From Candidatus Fimenecus excrementigallinarum (GTDB taxonomy: Bacteria; Bacillota; Clostridia; Oscillospirales; Acutalibacteraceae), in the NCBI GenBank assembly GCA_018714805.1, contig DVMW01000011.1, positions 1-33,929 of the forward strand: 33,929 nt of DNA. The letters run 5' to 3'. Below, piece by piece: positions 23,702-30,732 of the stretch; positions within the stretch are counted from its first letter, which is position 1, and each line of letters opens with the position of its first letter. The notes beneath the pieces were generated by a model, which saw only the letters and a list, made by a program, of their open reading frames with translations, had not been told where the DNA came from and did no database searches. Made by a program: the position numbers and the translations under genes.

Positions 23702-24240
23702 GTTTTAGATGCTAGATTCTAGATGCTAGATTCTAGATGCTAGATGCTAGATGTTAGCTGTTAGATGCTGGATGGTAGATGCTGGATGCTGAAATAGGCA
23801 GATAAAGCCAAAAGTCAGCACCTACTTTTCCTCCCTCTGACGAGGGAGGTGGCTTTTGCCTACGGCAAAAGCCGGAGGGAGAGATACAGAAAAGTAAGAT
23901 TTGCCGTATCTCTCCCCCAGTCACGGTGTCGTTCCTCCACCGTGCCAGCCCCTGACGGGGGCCGTCCCCTTTGTCCGCTGCGCGGACATTTCCCCGCACC
24001 GCGGGGAATCACCCTCGTCAGAGGGGGCAAAGGGTAAACTTTAACTTTTAATTTCTGACTTCTAACCTCTGTATTCTGATTTCTGAAAGCTGAGGGGGCA
24101 AAGGGTGTGTTCTGACTTCTGACTTCTGCCCTCTGAATTCTGACAGGGCCCGCCACTACGCGTTCTAACGTCTAATATCTGGCATCTAGCATCTATCATC
24201 TAGCATCTACCATCTAATATCTAGCATCTAGCATCTAGAA
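23702..24240. repeat. Intergenic repeat island C
   Basis: The left arm (23702-23795) is a run of heptads of the form YTAGATG beginning GTTTTAGATGCTAG. The core (23830-24025) is a train of hairpins listed separately. The right arm has TCTGANN heptads at 24036-24088 and 24107-24145, then TCTAGNN heptads at 24158-24240, ending CTAGCATCTAGAAC, so the outer ends are inverted copies of each other. The right arm enters the GH13 gene and supplies its TAG stop at 24221-24223. Confidence 0.88.
23830..24025. repeat. Train of eight hairpins in the core of island C
   Basis: Consecutive perfect stems: CCTCCCTC/GAGGGAGG (23830-23849), GGCTTTTGCC/GGCAAAAGCC (23851-23873), GGGAGAGATAC/GTATCTCTCCC (23877-23916), CACGGTG/CACCGTG (23922-23944), CCCC/GGGG around TGAC (23949-23960), GTCCGC/GCGGAC (23973-23987), TTCCCCGC/GCGGGGAA (23990-24008) and CCCTC/GAGGG around GTCA (24012-24025). 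The first two, with part of the next, occur in reverse order and orientation at 470-525 in island A. Confidence 0.85.
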
Positions 24241-26089
24241 CAGCGCAGTCCATTGCGCCGACGCGCACGCAGGAGGTCACAGGGGCGCCGTGGAGCCGTT
24301 CGCGGGCGAAGTGCCATTCCTCGCGCAGGTTGTAGACAATGTCGTGCTCGTTGCGGTTGGCGATAACCAGCAGCGCGCCCGCCGGGGAGCGCCGGGCGTA
24401 GGCGACGCAGCCGAGCACATGGGAGACGAAATCCATCGTCCCGTCCCGCAGCACGGGCAGCGCGCGCCGCAGCGCGCCGAGCCGCCGGTAAAACGCCAAA
24501 AGGTCCTCGTCCTCGCTGCCCCACGGGTAGTATCCGCGGTTGAACGGGTCCTTATACCCCTGCATCCCGGCCTCGTCGCCGTAGTAGAGGCACGGCACGC
24601 CGGGCAGGGTGTATTGCAGCACGGCCGCAAGCTTCAGAAGCCGCTTCCCCTTTTCATACGCCGCGTCCGACAGCTTCTGCGCCGCCTGCCACGCGCGGTC
24701 GTGGAAGCGCGCGCGCTCGCCGGCAAGATAGGTGACGGCGCGCTCGGTGTCGTGCGTGCCGATGTGGTTCATCAAAACGTCGAGCACCGGCTTCGGGTAA
24801 TGCTCCAGGATGGGGCTCACCGCGCGGTAAAATCCGTCCGCGTCGCCGCCGCGGGCAAATTCGAGCACCGCGTTTGCGAACGGGTAATTCATCACGCTGT
24901 CGAGCTGCCCGCCCAAAAGATAGTGCCGCCGCGCGCCGTAGGCCCATTTCGTCGTCGCGTCCTCCCAGACCTCGCCGAGCACAAGCGCGTCGGGCTTTTC
25001 GGCCTTTGCGGCCCGGCGCAGCGCGTCGAGAAAGGCGTCGGGCAGCTCGTCGGCGACGTCCAGCCGCCAGCCGGACGCCCCGGCCCGAAGCCAGCGGCGC
25101 ACCACGCCGTTTTCCCCGGTGATGAATTCGAGGTACGCGGGGTCGGTCTCGTTGACCTCGGGGAGCGTTTCAAAGCCCCACCAGCTTTTGTAGGCGTCCG
25201 GGTACTGCGTGAAGCTGTACCACGAAAAATACGGCGACGCCTCGGAATTGTACGCGCCGACCGTGTCGTAGCGGCCCTCGCGGTTGAAATAGCGGCTGTC
25301 CGAGCCCGTGTGGGAAAACACCCCGTCGAGCACGACGCGCATCCCGTGCTTTTCCGCCGCGCGGCAGAGCTTGCGAAAATCCGCCTCGGTCCCGAGCAGC
25401 GGGTCGATTTTTTCGTAATCCGCGGTGTTGTAGCGGTGGTTCGAATGCGCCTCGAAGATTGGGTTCAGGTACAGGCACGTCACGCCGAGGCTTTCGAGGT
25501 ACGGGAGCTTTTCACAGATGCCCGCAAGGTCGCCGCCGAAATAGTCGTTGTTGCGGACCTCGCCGGTCTCGTCCGGCTGCCAGTAGGGCGGGTTCTGCGT
25601 GTCGGCGCGCAAAATGCGGTCGGCCGGCACGTTTTGCTTCGGCGCGCCGGAATTGTAAAAGCGGTCGGGGAAAATCTGGTACATCACGCCGCCCTTGAGC
25701 CAGTCCGGGGTCCGAAACGCCCGGTCGTAAACCGTCAGCTGCCAGCTTTGCCGCGCCTCGGCCGAGAGCAGCACGCCCACGCCGTCGCCGTTGTGGTAAA
25801 CGCCGCCGCGCCCCCAGGCGGAGTCGTATGCAAAATGGTAAAAGTAAAGCCCGGGCGCATCGACCGAAAGCGTGATGTCCCAGACCTCGTGGTCGTCGCC
25901 GTACATCCCCGCCCAGTACATCGCCCGGTCCGCGGCCGCCTCGCCGTCGCGCTGCAAAAGCAGGTGCGCCGCGCACACCCCGAAGGCGCGCGGCAAAACC
26001 AGGCGCAGCCGAAACGGCCGCTGCGTTTCGACGGCGCCCGGCACGTCCTTGTAGTAGCGGTCGGTCGGGAAATACGGGGTAGGGTTCAT
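24221..26089 (-). CDS. GH13 alpha-amylase family enzyme (neopullulanase/cyclomaltodextrinase-like)
   Basis: A 622-residue glycoside hydrolase acting on alpha-1,4 and possibly alpha-1,6 glucans. Residues 1-125 form a beta-rich N-terminal domain. The barrel shows GGVMYQIFPDRF (133-144), DGVFSHTG (255-262), GWRLDVADE with nucleophile Asp344, LGEVWEDA with acid/base Glu373, and NHIGTHDTER with Asp447. No signal peptide is present, so it should work in the cytosol on imported maltodextrins. The start at 26089 has a CAGGAGCG site; the longer frame from 26164 is island D sequence. The last residues VLDARC and the stop codon come from island C heptads. Confidence 0.93.
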   Translation of the reverse strand: MNPTPYFPTDRYYKDVPGAVETQRPFRLRLVLPRAFGVCAAHLLLQRDGEAAADRAMYWAGMYGDDHEVWDITLSVDAPGLYFYHFAYDSAWGRGGVYHNGDGVGVLLSAEARQSWQLTVYDRAFRTPDWLKGGVMYQIFPDRFYNSGAPKQNVPADRILRADTQNPPYWQPDETGEVRNNDYFGGDLAGICEKLPYLESLGVTCLYLNPIFEAHSNHRYNTADYEKIDPLLGTEADFRKLCRAAEKHGMRVVLDGVFSHTGSDSRYFNREGRYDTVGAYNSEASPYFSWYSFTQYPDAYKSWWGFETLPEVNETDPAYLEFITGENGVVRRWLRAGASGWRLDVADELPDAFLDALRRAAKAEKPDALVLGEVWEDATTKWAYGARRHYLLGGQLDSVMNYPFANAVLEFARGGDADGFYRAVSPILEHYPKPVLDVLMNHIGTHDTERAVTYLAGERARFHDRAWQAAQKLSDAAYEKGKRLLKLAAVLQYTLPGVPCLYYGDEAGMQGYKDPFNRGYYPWGSEDEDLLAFYRRLGALRRALPVLRDGTMDFVSHVLGCVAYARRSPAGALLVIANRNEHDIVYNLREEWHFARERLHGAPVTSCVRVGAMDCAVLDARC

Positions 26090-26103
26090 GAACAGCGCTC
26101 CTG

Positions 26104-26494
26104 TTTTAGATGCTAGCCGGTAGATGCTAGATGTTAGATGCCGGATGCTGAAATGGGCGGACAAAACCGAAAGTCGGCAGCAACTTTTCCTCCCTCAGCT
26201 GTCAGAAATCAGAATACAGAGGTCAGAGGTCAGATGTTCAATGCCGGATTAGAAGGAGAAGGCCGAAAGTCAGCAGCAACTTTTCCTCCCTCTGACGAGG
26301 GAGGAAAGGTTATATCTTACTTTTGGTTTTGCTGAAACCTATCCCCACGCGTTCTGACTTCTGAATTCTGACCTCTGAATTCTGACAGGGCAAGCCCCCG
26401 CCCTACCGTTCTGACGTCTAACTTCTAATATCTACCATCTACCATCTAACATCCAGCATCTATCATCTAGAATCTAGCATCTAATATCTAAAAC
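26104..26494. repeat. Intergenic repeat island D
   Basis: The left arm is heptads YTAGATG (26104-26152) then NNTCAGA (26197-26243). The core holds CCTCCCTC-TGAC-GAGGGAGG (26285-26304) and a GCAAGCCCCCGCCC module at about 26390. The right arm is TCTGANN (26350-26390) then TCTANNN heptads (26408-26490), ending ATCTAATATCTAAAAC. The outer ends GTTTTAGATGCTAG and its counterpart are inverted. The order of subtypes is mirror-symmetric. It runs 15 bases from the GH13 start and into the uracil-DNA glycosylase stop. Confidence 0.88.
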
Positions 26495-27050
26495 CCAAAT
26501 CGCCGAGCTTTTCGCGCAGGGCGCAGAAATCGGCGAGGGCGTCGCCCTTTTGCGCGGGGTTGCGCAGGAGGGCGGCGGGGTGGTAGGTGCCCATCACCCA
26601 CCGCCCGTCTTTTTGGTAAAACCGCCCGTGCTCGCGCGTGACGCGGAAATCCGGCCGGATGAGCAGCTGCGCCGCGATACGCCCGAGACAGACGAGCACG
26701 CGCGGCTGCAAAAGCCGAATCTGCTCGCGCAGCCACGGCGCGCAGGCCGCCTGCTCCTCCTCGCGCGGGTCGCGGTTCTGCGGCGGCCGGCACTTGACGA
26801 TGTTTGCAATATAGACGTTCGTCTCCCGGGACAGCCCGACGTGGTACAGGTATTTGTCCAACAGCTGCCCGCCGCGGCCGACGAACGGCTCGCCGGTTTT
26901 GTCCTCCTGCTCGCCGGGGCCTTCGCCGACAAACAGGATTTTGGCGTCCTGCGCCCCCGCGCCGAACACAACGTTCTGCCGCGTCTCGCACAGCCCGCAT
27001 TTGCGGCAGGCAAGGCATTCCGCGCGCAGCGCAGAGAGGGTTTCGGCCAT
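26481..27050 (-). CDS. Uracil-DNA glycosylase, family 4 (Fe-S type)
   Basis: A 189-residue DNA repair enzyme that removes uracil from DNA. Family 4 features are the iron-sulfur cysteines Cys15, Cys18 (CRKC), Cys87 (NIVKCRPPQNRDP) and Cys103, the active-site GEGPGEQEDKTGEPFVGRGG (41-60) and the HPAAL motif in GTYHPAALLRNP. Spacing matches the family. The start at 27050 follows AAAGGAGCC. It lies 91 bases after the radical SAM gene, and the two probably share a transcript. The C-terminal FRY and TAG stop are written by the first heptads of island D. Confidence 0.95.
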   Translation of the reverse strand: MAETLSALRAECLACRKCGLCETRQNVVFGAGAQDAKILFVGEGPGEQEDKTGEPFVGRGGQLLDKYLYHVGLSRETNVYIANIVKCRPPQNRDPREEEQAACAPWLREQIRLLQPRVLVCLGRIAAQLLIRPDFRVTREHGRFYQKDGRWVMGTYHPAALLRNPAQKGDALADFCALREKLGDLGFRY

Positions 27051-27057
27051 GGCGGAC

Positions 27058-27161
27058 GGCTCCTTTCGTGATAGTTAGAAATTATCTATCTGACGTAGCC
27101 GCCCGGTTCAGGCGGTTCCTTTCGCGATAGTTAAAAATTATCTACTCGGCGCTGCCGCCCG
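27058..27161. repeat. Tandem duplication of about 50 bp between radical SAM and UDG genes
   Basis: The block GGCTCCTTTCGTGATAGTTA at 27058 is repeated from 27113 with an offset of 55 bases; both blocks continue through AAATTATCTA to GCCGCCCG. The first copy contains the ribosome binding site of the glycosylase gene; the second ends inside the last codons of the radical SAM gene and includes its TAG stop (27142-27144). Each copy has an imperfect GATAGTTA/AAATTATC stem. Confidence 0.8.
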
Positions 27162-28602
27162 CTTCTCCGCCTTCCGCCCGCTTTTTCTCCGCCTCGGCGC
27201 GGCCCTCGGGCGTGTCGCGGTAATACTGGGTGTGCGTGTCGCGGTGCGGGGTCGAATCCCAGATGCGCTGCGCCTCCGGCGCCCAGGCCTTCGCAAAGGC
27301 GACGCATTTGTCACAGAGCGTGTCGACGTCCTCGGCGTGCAGCAGGTCCGAGCTTTTCGCGCCGCTGCGCTTGACCATCTCGCGCAGGCGCTCCGGGTTT
27401 TCCAGAAGCGGGCACGGGCGCAGGTGGTTGTCGTTGAAGGGCTGGTTGTGGTAGTATTCGGTGAACAGCGGGGACTTGAGCGCCTCCAAGAGCGTGTGCG
27501 TGCGGATGTTCGCGTCGGAAAAATGGATAAAGACGCACGGCTCGATGTCGCCCGCGGAATTGATGTGGAAATAGTTGCGCCCGCCGGCGATGCACCCGCC
27601 GACGTATTCGCCGTCGTCCTGGAAATCCATGACGAACATCGGCTTGCCGGTTTTGGAATTGCGCATTTTCTTAACCCAGCCGTACATATGCTCGCGCTGG
27701 GCGGGCGTCGGGATAAGCGCGGGGTCGGCGTCGTGGCCGACGGGCATATAGTTGAAGTACAGCCCGTATTTCACGCCCTTTTCGAGCGCCATATCGATAA
27801 AATCGTCGCTGGTGACCATGTCGACGTTTTTCGCGGTGTAGCAGACCGAAATGCCGAACAGGCACTTGTTTTGCTTTAAGAGGTCCATCGCCTCGAGCGT
27901 TTTTTTGTACGCGCCCTCGCCGCGCCGCCAGTCGTTGGAGGCCTCGGTGCCCTCGAGACTTAACGCCAGGCTGATGTTGCCGCAGTCGTTCATGTCCTCG
28001 CAGAACTTCTGGTCGACGAGCGTCGCGTTCGTGTAGATGACGAAGGTGCAGTCGCGGTTCTCGCGCGCCAGCGCCACGATGTCGTTTTTTCGGATGAGCG
28101 GCTCGCCGCCGGTGAGCATATAAAAATGCGTGCCCATGGCCTTGCCCTGCGAGACGATGGACTGCATCTCTTCATTCGTCAGGCTCTGCTTGTGGCCGTA
28201 TTCCGCCGCCCAGCAGCCTTTGCAGTGCAGGTTGCACGCGCTTGTCGGGTCAAACAGGATGATGAACGGCACGTTGCAGTGCAGCTCCTCGCGCAGCCGG
28301 CGCACGGTTTTGGTGCCGTATAGCCCCGCGTCCACGCCGAGCGACAGCAGCATCTGCCGCACGACGCGCGGGTCGATGTCGCGCAGGAGATTGACGGCGT
28401 ACTGCGTCCAGACGTTGTCGGGGTCGGACGCGGCCGCCTTGAATTTTTGGAAGTTTTCCGACGGGAACAGCCCCGAAAACAGCATGCCGACGCGGTCGGC
28501 CAGCTTTTCGAGGTTCGGGTACGGGTCCTTGTAGACGTATTTCAGAATCTTGTCGAGGGCAAGCGCGATAGCGGCGCGCTGCACCTTGTGGGAATTTGCC
28601 AT
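27142..28602 (-). CDS. Radical SAM protein with extra C-terminal cysteine region
   Basis: A 486-residue radical S-adenosylmethionine enzyme. A helical N-terminal region (1-115) precedes the cluster motif CNLHCKGC (Cys123, Cys127, Cys130), then MLTGGEPL (the SAM-binding GGEP), TNATL and LEGTEASND. The C-terminal part has further cysteines in GGCIAGGRNYFHINSAGDIEPC, RPCPLLEN and LCDKCVAF, as in SPASM-like auxiliary cluster domains. The substrate is unknown; no precursor peptide gene is visible nearby, so peptide maturation is not supported by context. The start at 28602 with AAAGGAAA is preferred over the longer frame from 28680, which would begin inside the promoter. Confidence 0.88.
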   Translation of the reverse strand: MANSHKVQRAAIALALDKILKYVYKDPYPNLEKLADRVGMLFSGLFPSENFQKFKAAASDPDNVWTQYAVNLLRDIDPRVVRQMLLSLGVDAGLYGTKTVRRLREELHCNVPFIILFDPTSACNLHCKGCWAAEYGHKQSLTNEEMQSIVSQGKAMGTHFYMLTGGEPLIRKNDIVALARENRDCTFVIYTNATLVDQKFCEDMNDCGNISLALSLEGTEASNDWRRGEGAYKKTLEAMDLLKQNKCLFGISVCYTAKNVDMVTSDDFIDMALEKGVKYGLYFNYMPVGHDADPALIPTPAQREHMYGWVKKMRNSKTGKPMFVMDFQDDGEYVGGCIAGGRNYFHINSAGDIEPCVFIHFSDANIRTHTLLEALKSPLFTEYYHNQPFNDNHLRPCPLLENPERLREMVKRSGAKSSDLLHAEDVDTLCDKCVAFAKAWAPEAQRIWDSTPHRDTHTQYYRDTPEGRAEAEKKRAEGGEAGGSAE

Positions 28603-28675
28603 TGCTTTGTTTCCTTTCTGCCGTGCGGCGGACCGCGGCCCGCACCGTTCCGGCGTCTGCGTACCAAGCGCTTCT

Positions 28676-28704
28676 ATCATACCACGAACCCGCGGGTTTG
28701 TAAA
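28676..28704 (-). promoter_or_regulatory. SigA-type promoter with spacer palindrome for radical SAM gene
   Basis: On the minus strand TTTACA (28704-28699), 17 bases, TATGAT (28681-28676). The spacer contains a perfect 12-bp palindrome AACCCGCGGGTT (28687-28698), which may be a repressor site. It leaves a leader of about 65 bases before the start codon. Confidence 0.82.
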
Positions 28705-28710
28705 CAGGCA

Positions 28711-29283
28711 AGCCCGGTCAGAATTCAGAGGTCAGATATTAGACACTAGATGCTAGATGCTAGATGTTAGACGCCAGATGCTGAAATGGGCGGACAAAAC
28801 CGAAAGTCAGCTGTCCCCGTTCCTCCCCGGTCAGAATTCAGAGGTCAGAGGTCAGAAGTCAGAAGTCAGAACGCGTAGTGGCAGGCTTCCACGCCCGCCA
28901 TACCCAGTCCGATACGGACACTCGCACCGGCTGTGATGAAAATAAATTCCTACAGCGGTAGGGGCGGGACTCCGTGCCCGCCCGTACACAGTCTGGCAAG
29001 GACACACGTTTCGGCTGTGATGAAAACCGAAAGTCAGCAGCAACTGTTCCTCCCTCTGACGAGGGAGGAAAGGTTATATCTGACTTTTGGTTTTGCTGAA
29101 ACCTATCCCCACGCATTCTGACTTCTGACATCTGTATTCTGATTTCTGACAGCTGAGGGAGGAAAAGTTATATCTGACTTTTGGCTTTGTCCTCCTAATC
29201 CGGCAACCCGCGTCTAACGTCTAGCATCTAGTGTCTAATATCTGACTTCTGATTTCTGAATTCTGACCTCTGCCTGCTGATTT
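28711..29283. repeat. Intergenic repeat island E
   Basis: The left arm has NNTCAGA then YTAGATG heptads (28717-28786) and again NNTCAGA (28829-28872). The middle has a 51-bp module (28884-28934) inverted relative to 249-299, a GGGGCGGGACTCCGTGCCCG stem near 28963, and CCTCCCTC-TGAC-GAGGGAGG (29049-29068). The right arm has TCTGANN (29116-29157) and then TCTAGNN followed by TCTGANN (29207-29280). The order of subtypes mirrors the left arm. A T-rich stretch (29281-29340) follows before the ymfF promoter. No gene is present. Confidence 0.88.
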
Positions 29284-29369
29284 TCCTCCCTGCCCTTTTT
29301 TATTTTCATTTTGCATTCTTCATTTTGCCTTTTTCTCTCCCCCTCTGCGCCCAAACTGTCAACTCCATA

Positions 29370-29398
29370 TGGAAAATTTGCGGGAACTGTGCTATACT
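29370..29398 (+). promoter_or_regulatory. Extended -10 promoter for ymfF operon
   Basis: TGGAAA (29370-29375), 17 bases, TATACT (29393-29398) preceded by TGC. The -35 is weak but the extended -10 compensates. It is 42 bases upstream of the ymfF start. Confidence 0.65.
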
Positions 29399-29439
29399 AT
29401 AGTTTGTATACGTTCCGGCGCGCTTATGCGCAAGAAAGG

Positions 29440-30732
29440 ATGAGCCAGTTGGAGAATTCCCCGAACATTCAGGCGCTGTCGCCCGGCGTGCGGCTGCTGG
29501 AGGCCCGCGCCGTCCGGCCGAAGACGACCTGCATTTCCCTGTTGCTTCTCACGCCGCTTTTGCAGGACCCCGCGGAAACCGCGGTGCTCGCGTCGTACCT
29601 GACGCACACCTGCAGGCGCTTCCCGACGCGCGCCGCGCTTGCGGCGAAGCTCGAAAGCCTGTACGGCGCGGAAATTTCCGGCGACTGCGGGCGCCTGGGC
29701 GAGGCGCGGTGCCTGCGGCTGTCGCTTGCCTGCCTCAACGACGCGCTCGCGCTGCAAAGGGAGGCCGTCAGCGTCGAGGCGCTCGAGCTGCTTTTGGATA
29801 TGCTGCTGGAGCCGTGCGCGGCGGACGGCGCGTTCGACGAGGCGCAGACCCGGCTGGAGCAGCGGCTGTGTCTCGAGGACATTGAAAGCGAGAAAAACGA
29901 CAAGCGCGCCTTTGCGCTGCAGCGGGCGCTGGAAACGATGTGCGCGGACGAGCCCTACGGCCTCTCGCGCGAGACGCTGACGGCCGGCGTGCGCGCCCTG
30001 ACGCCCGCGAGCCTGTATGCAGCCTGGCAGCGGCTGCTGCGGACGGCGCGCATCACCGTGCTCGTCTGCGGCGACGTGGACGCCGCGCCCCTGGAGGCGG
30101 CGCTTCAAGCGCGGCTTTGCGCCATTCCCGGCCGCGACCCCGCCGCGCTCGAGACGGTGTTTGTCGAGGCCTGCGAGGACGTAACCGAGCTTATCGAGGA
30201 GGAGGACGTCAGCCAAAGCAAGCTGGTTTTGGGCTTCCGCACGGGAATGCGCGACCGCGACGACGACTACGCGGCGTACCGCGTCATGGCGGACGTGTTC
30301 GGCGGCGGACCGTATTCGCGGCTCTTTTCGAACGTCCGCGAGCGGCTGAGCCTTTGCTACTACTGCTCGGCGCGGCTGGTGCGGCACAAGGGGCTTTTGC
30401 TGGTGCAAAGCGGCGTGGAGCGCAAAAACAGCGACGTGGCGAAGGCGGAAATTCTGCGGCAGCTGGCCGTCATGCAGGCGGGCGAATTTTCCGACGAGGA
30501 GCTGGCCGCCTCCAAAAAGGCGCTGTGCGACGCGTTTTCCGGCGTGGGCGACACGCCCGAGGGGCTCGACGCGTATTACGCCCAGTTTGCCGACGGGGAT
30601 TTCCTCGCCCCCGAACAGACGGCGGCCGCCCTGGCGGCGGTCACGCGCGAGGACGTCGTGCGCGCGGCGAGGCGCGTCACGCTTGACACGGTCTATCTAC
30701 TGGCGGGAAAGGACGGTGCGCCGGATGCGTAA
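29440..30732 (+). CDS. ymfF: M16-like protein YmfF/YfmF (inactive insulinase homologue)
   Basis: A 430-residue protein of the M16 peptidase fold, the partner of the next gene. It begins with the family-like NIQALSPGVRLLEARAVRPK and has FPTRAALAAKLESLYGAEIS and ADVFGGGPYSRLFSNVRERLSLCYY. The zinc motif HxxEH is absent, as expected for this member of the pair. Homologues are annotated as EF-P 5-aminopentanol modification-associated protein. The start is uncertain: the ATG at 29440 directly abuts the AAAGG site, while a TTG at 29449 has ideal spacing. It overlaps ymfH by eight bases. Confidence 0.88.
   Translation: MSQLENSPNIQALSPGVRLLEARAVRPKTTCISLLLLTPLLQDPAETAVLASYLTHTCRRFPTRAALAAKLESLYGAEISGDCGRLGEARCLRLSLACLNDALALQREAVSVEALELLLDMLLEPCAADGAFDEAQTRLEQRLCLEDIESEKNDKRAFALQRALETMCADEPYGLSRETLTAGVRALTPASLYAAWQRLLRTARITVLVCGDVDAAPLEAALQARLCAIPGRDPAALETVFVEACEDVTELIEEEDVSQSKLVLGFRTGMRDRDDDYAAYRVMADVFGGGPYSRLFSNVRERLSLCYYCSARLVRHKGLLLVQSGVERKNSDVAKAEILRQLAVMQAGEFSDEELAASKKALCDAFSGVGDTPEGLDAYYAQFADGDFLAPEQTAAALAAVTREDVVRAARRVTLDTVYLLAGKDGAPDA

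Noticed and set aside
23702-24240. CRISPR array
   Set aside because: Repeat units are only 7 bases and degenerate, with no unique spacers of constant length and no cas genes nearby.
24290-26116. 608-codon open frame antisense to the GH13 gene
   Set aside because: Shadow of a clear GH13 enzyme; composition is Arg/Val/Ala-rich without motifs.
27142-28602. RiPP maturase with a nearby precursor peptide
   Set aside because: The C-terminal cysteines suggest an auxiliary cluster, but no short precursor-like gene, transporter or peptidase lies beside it.
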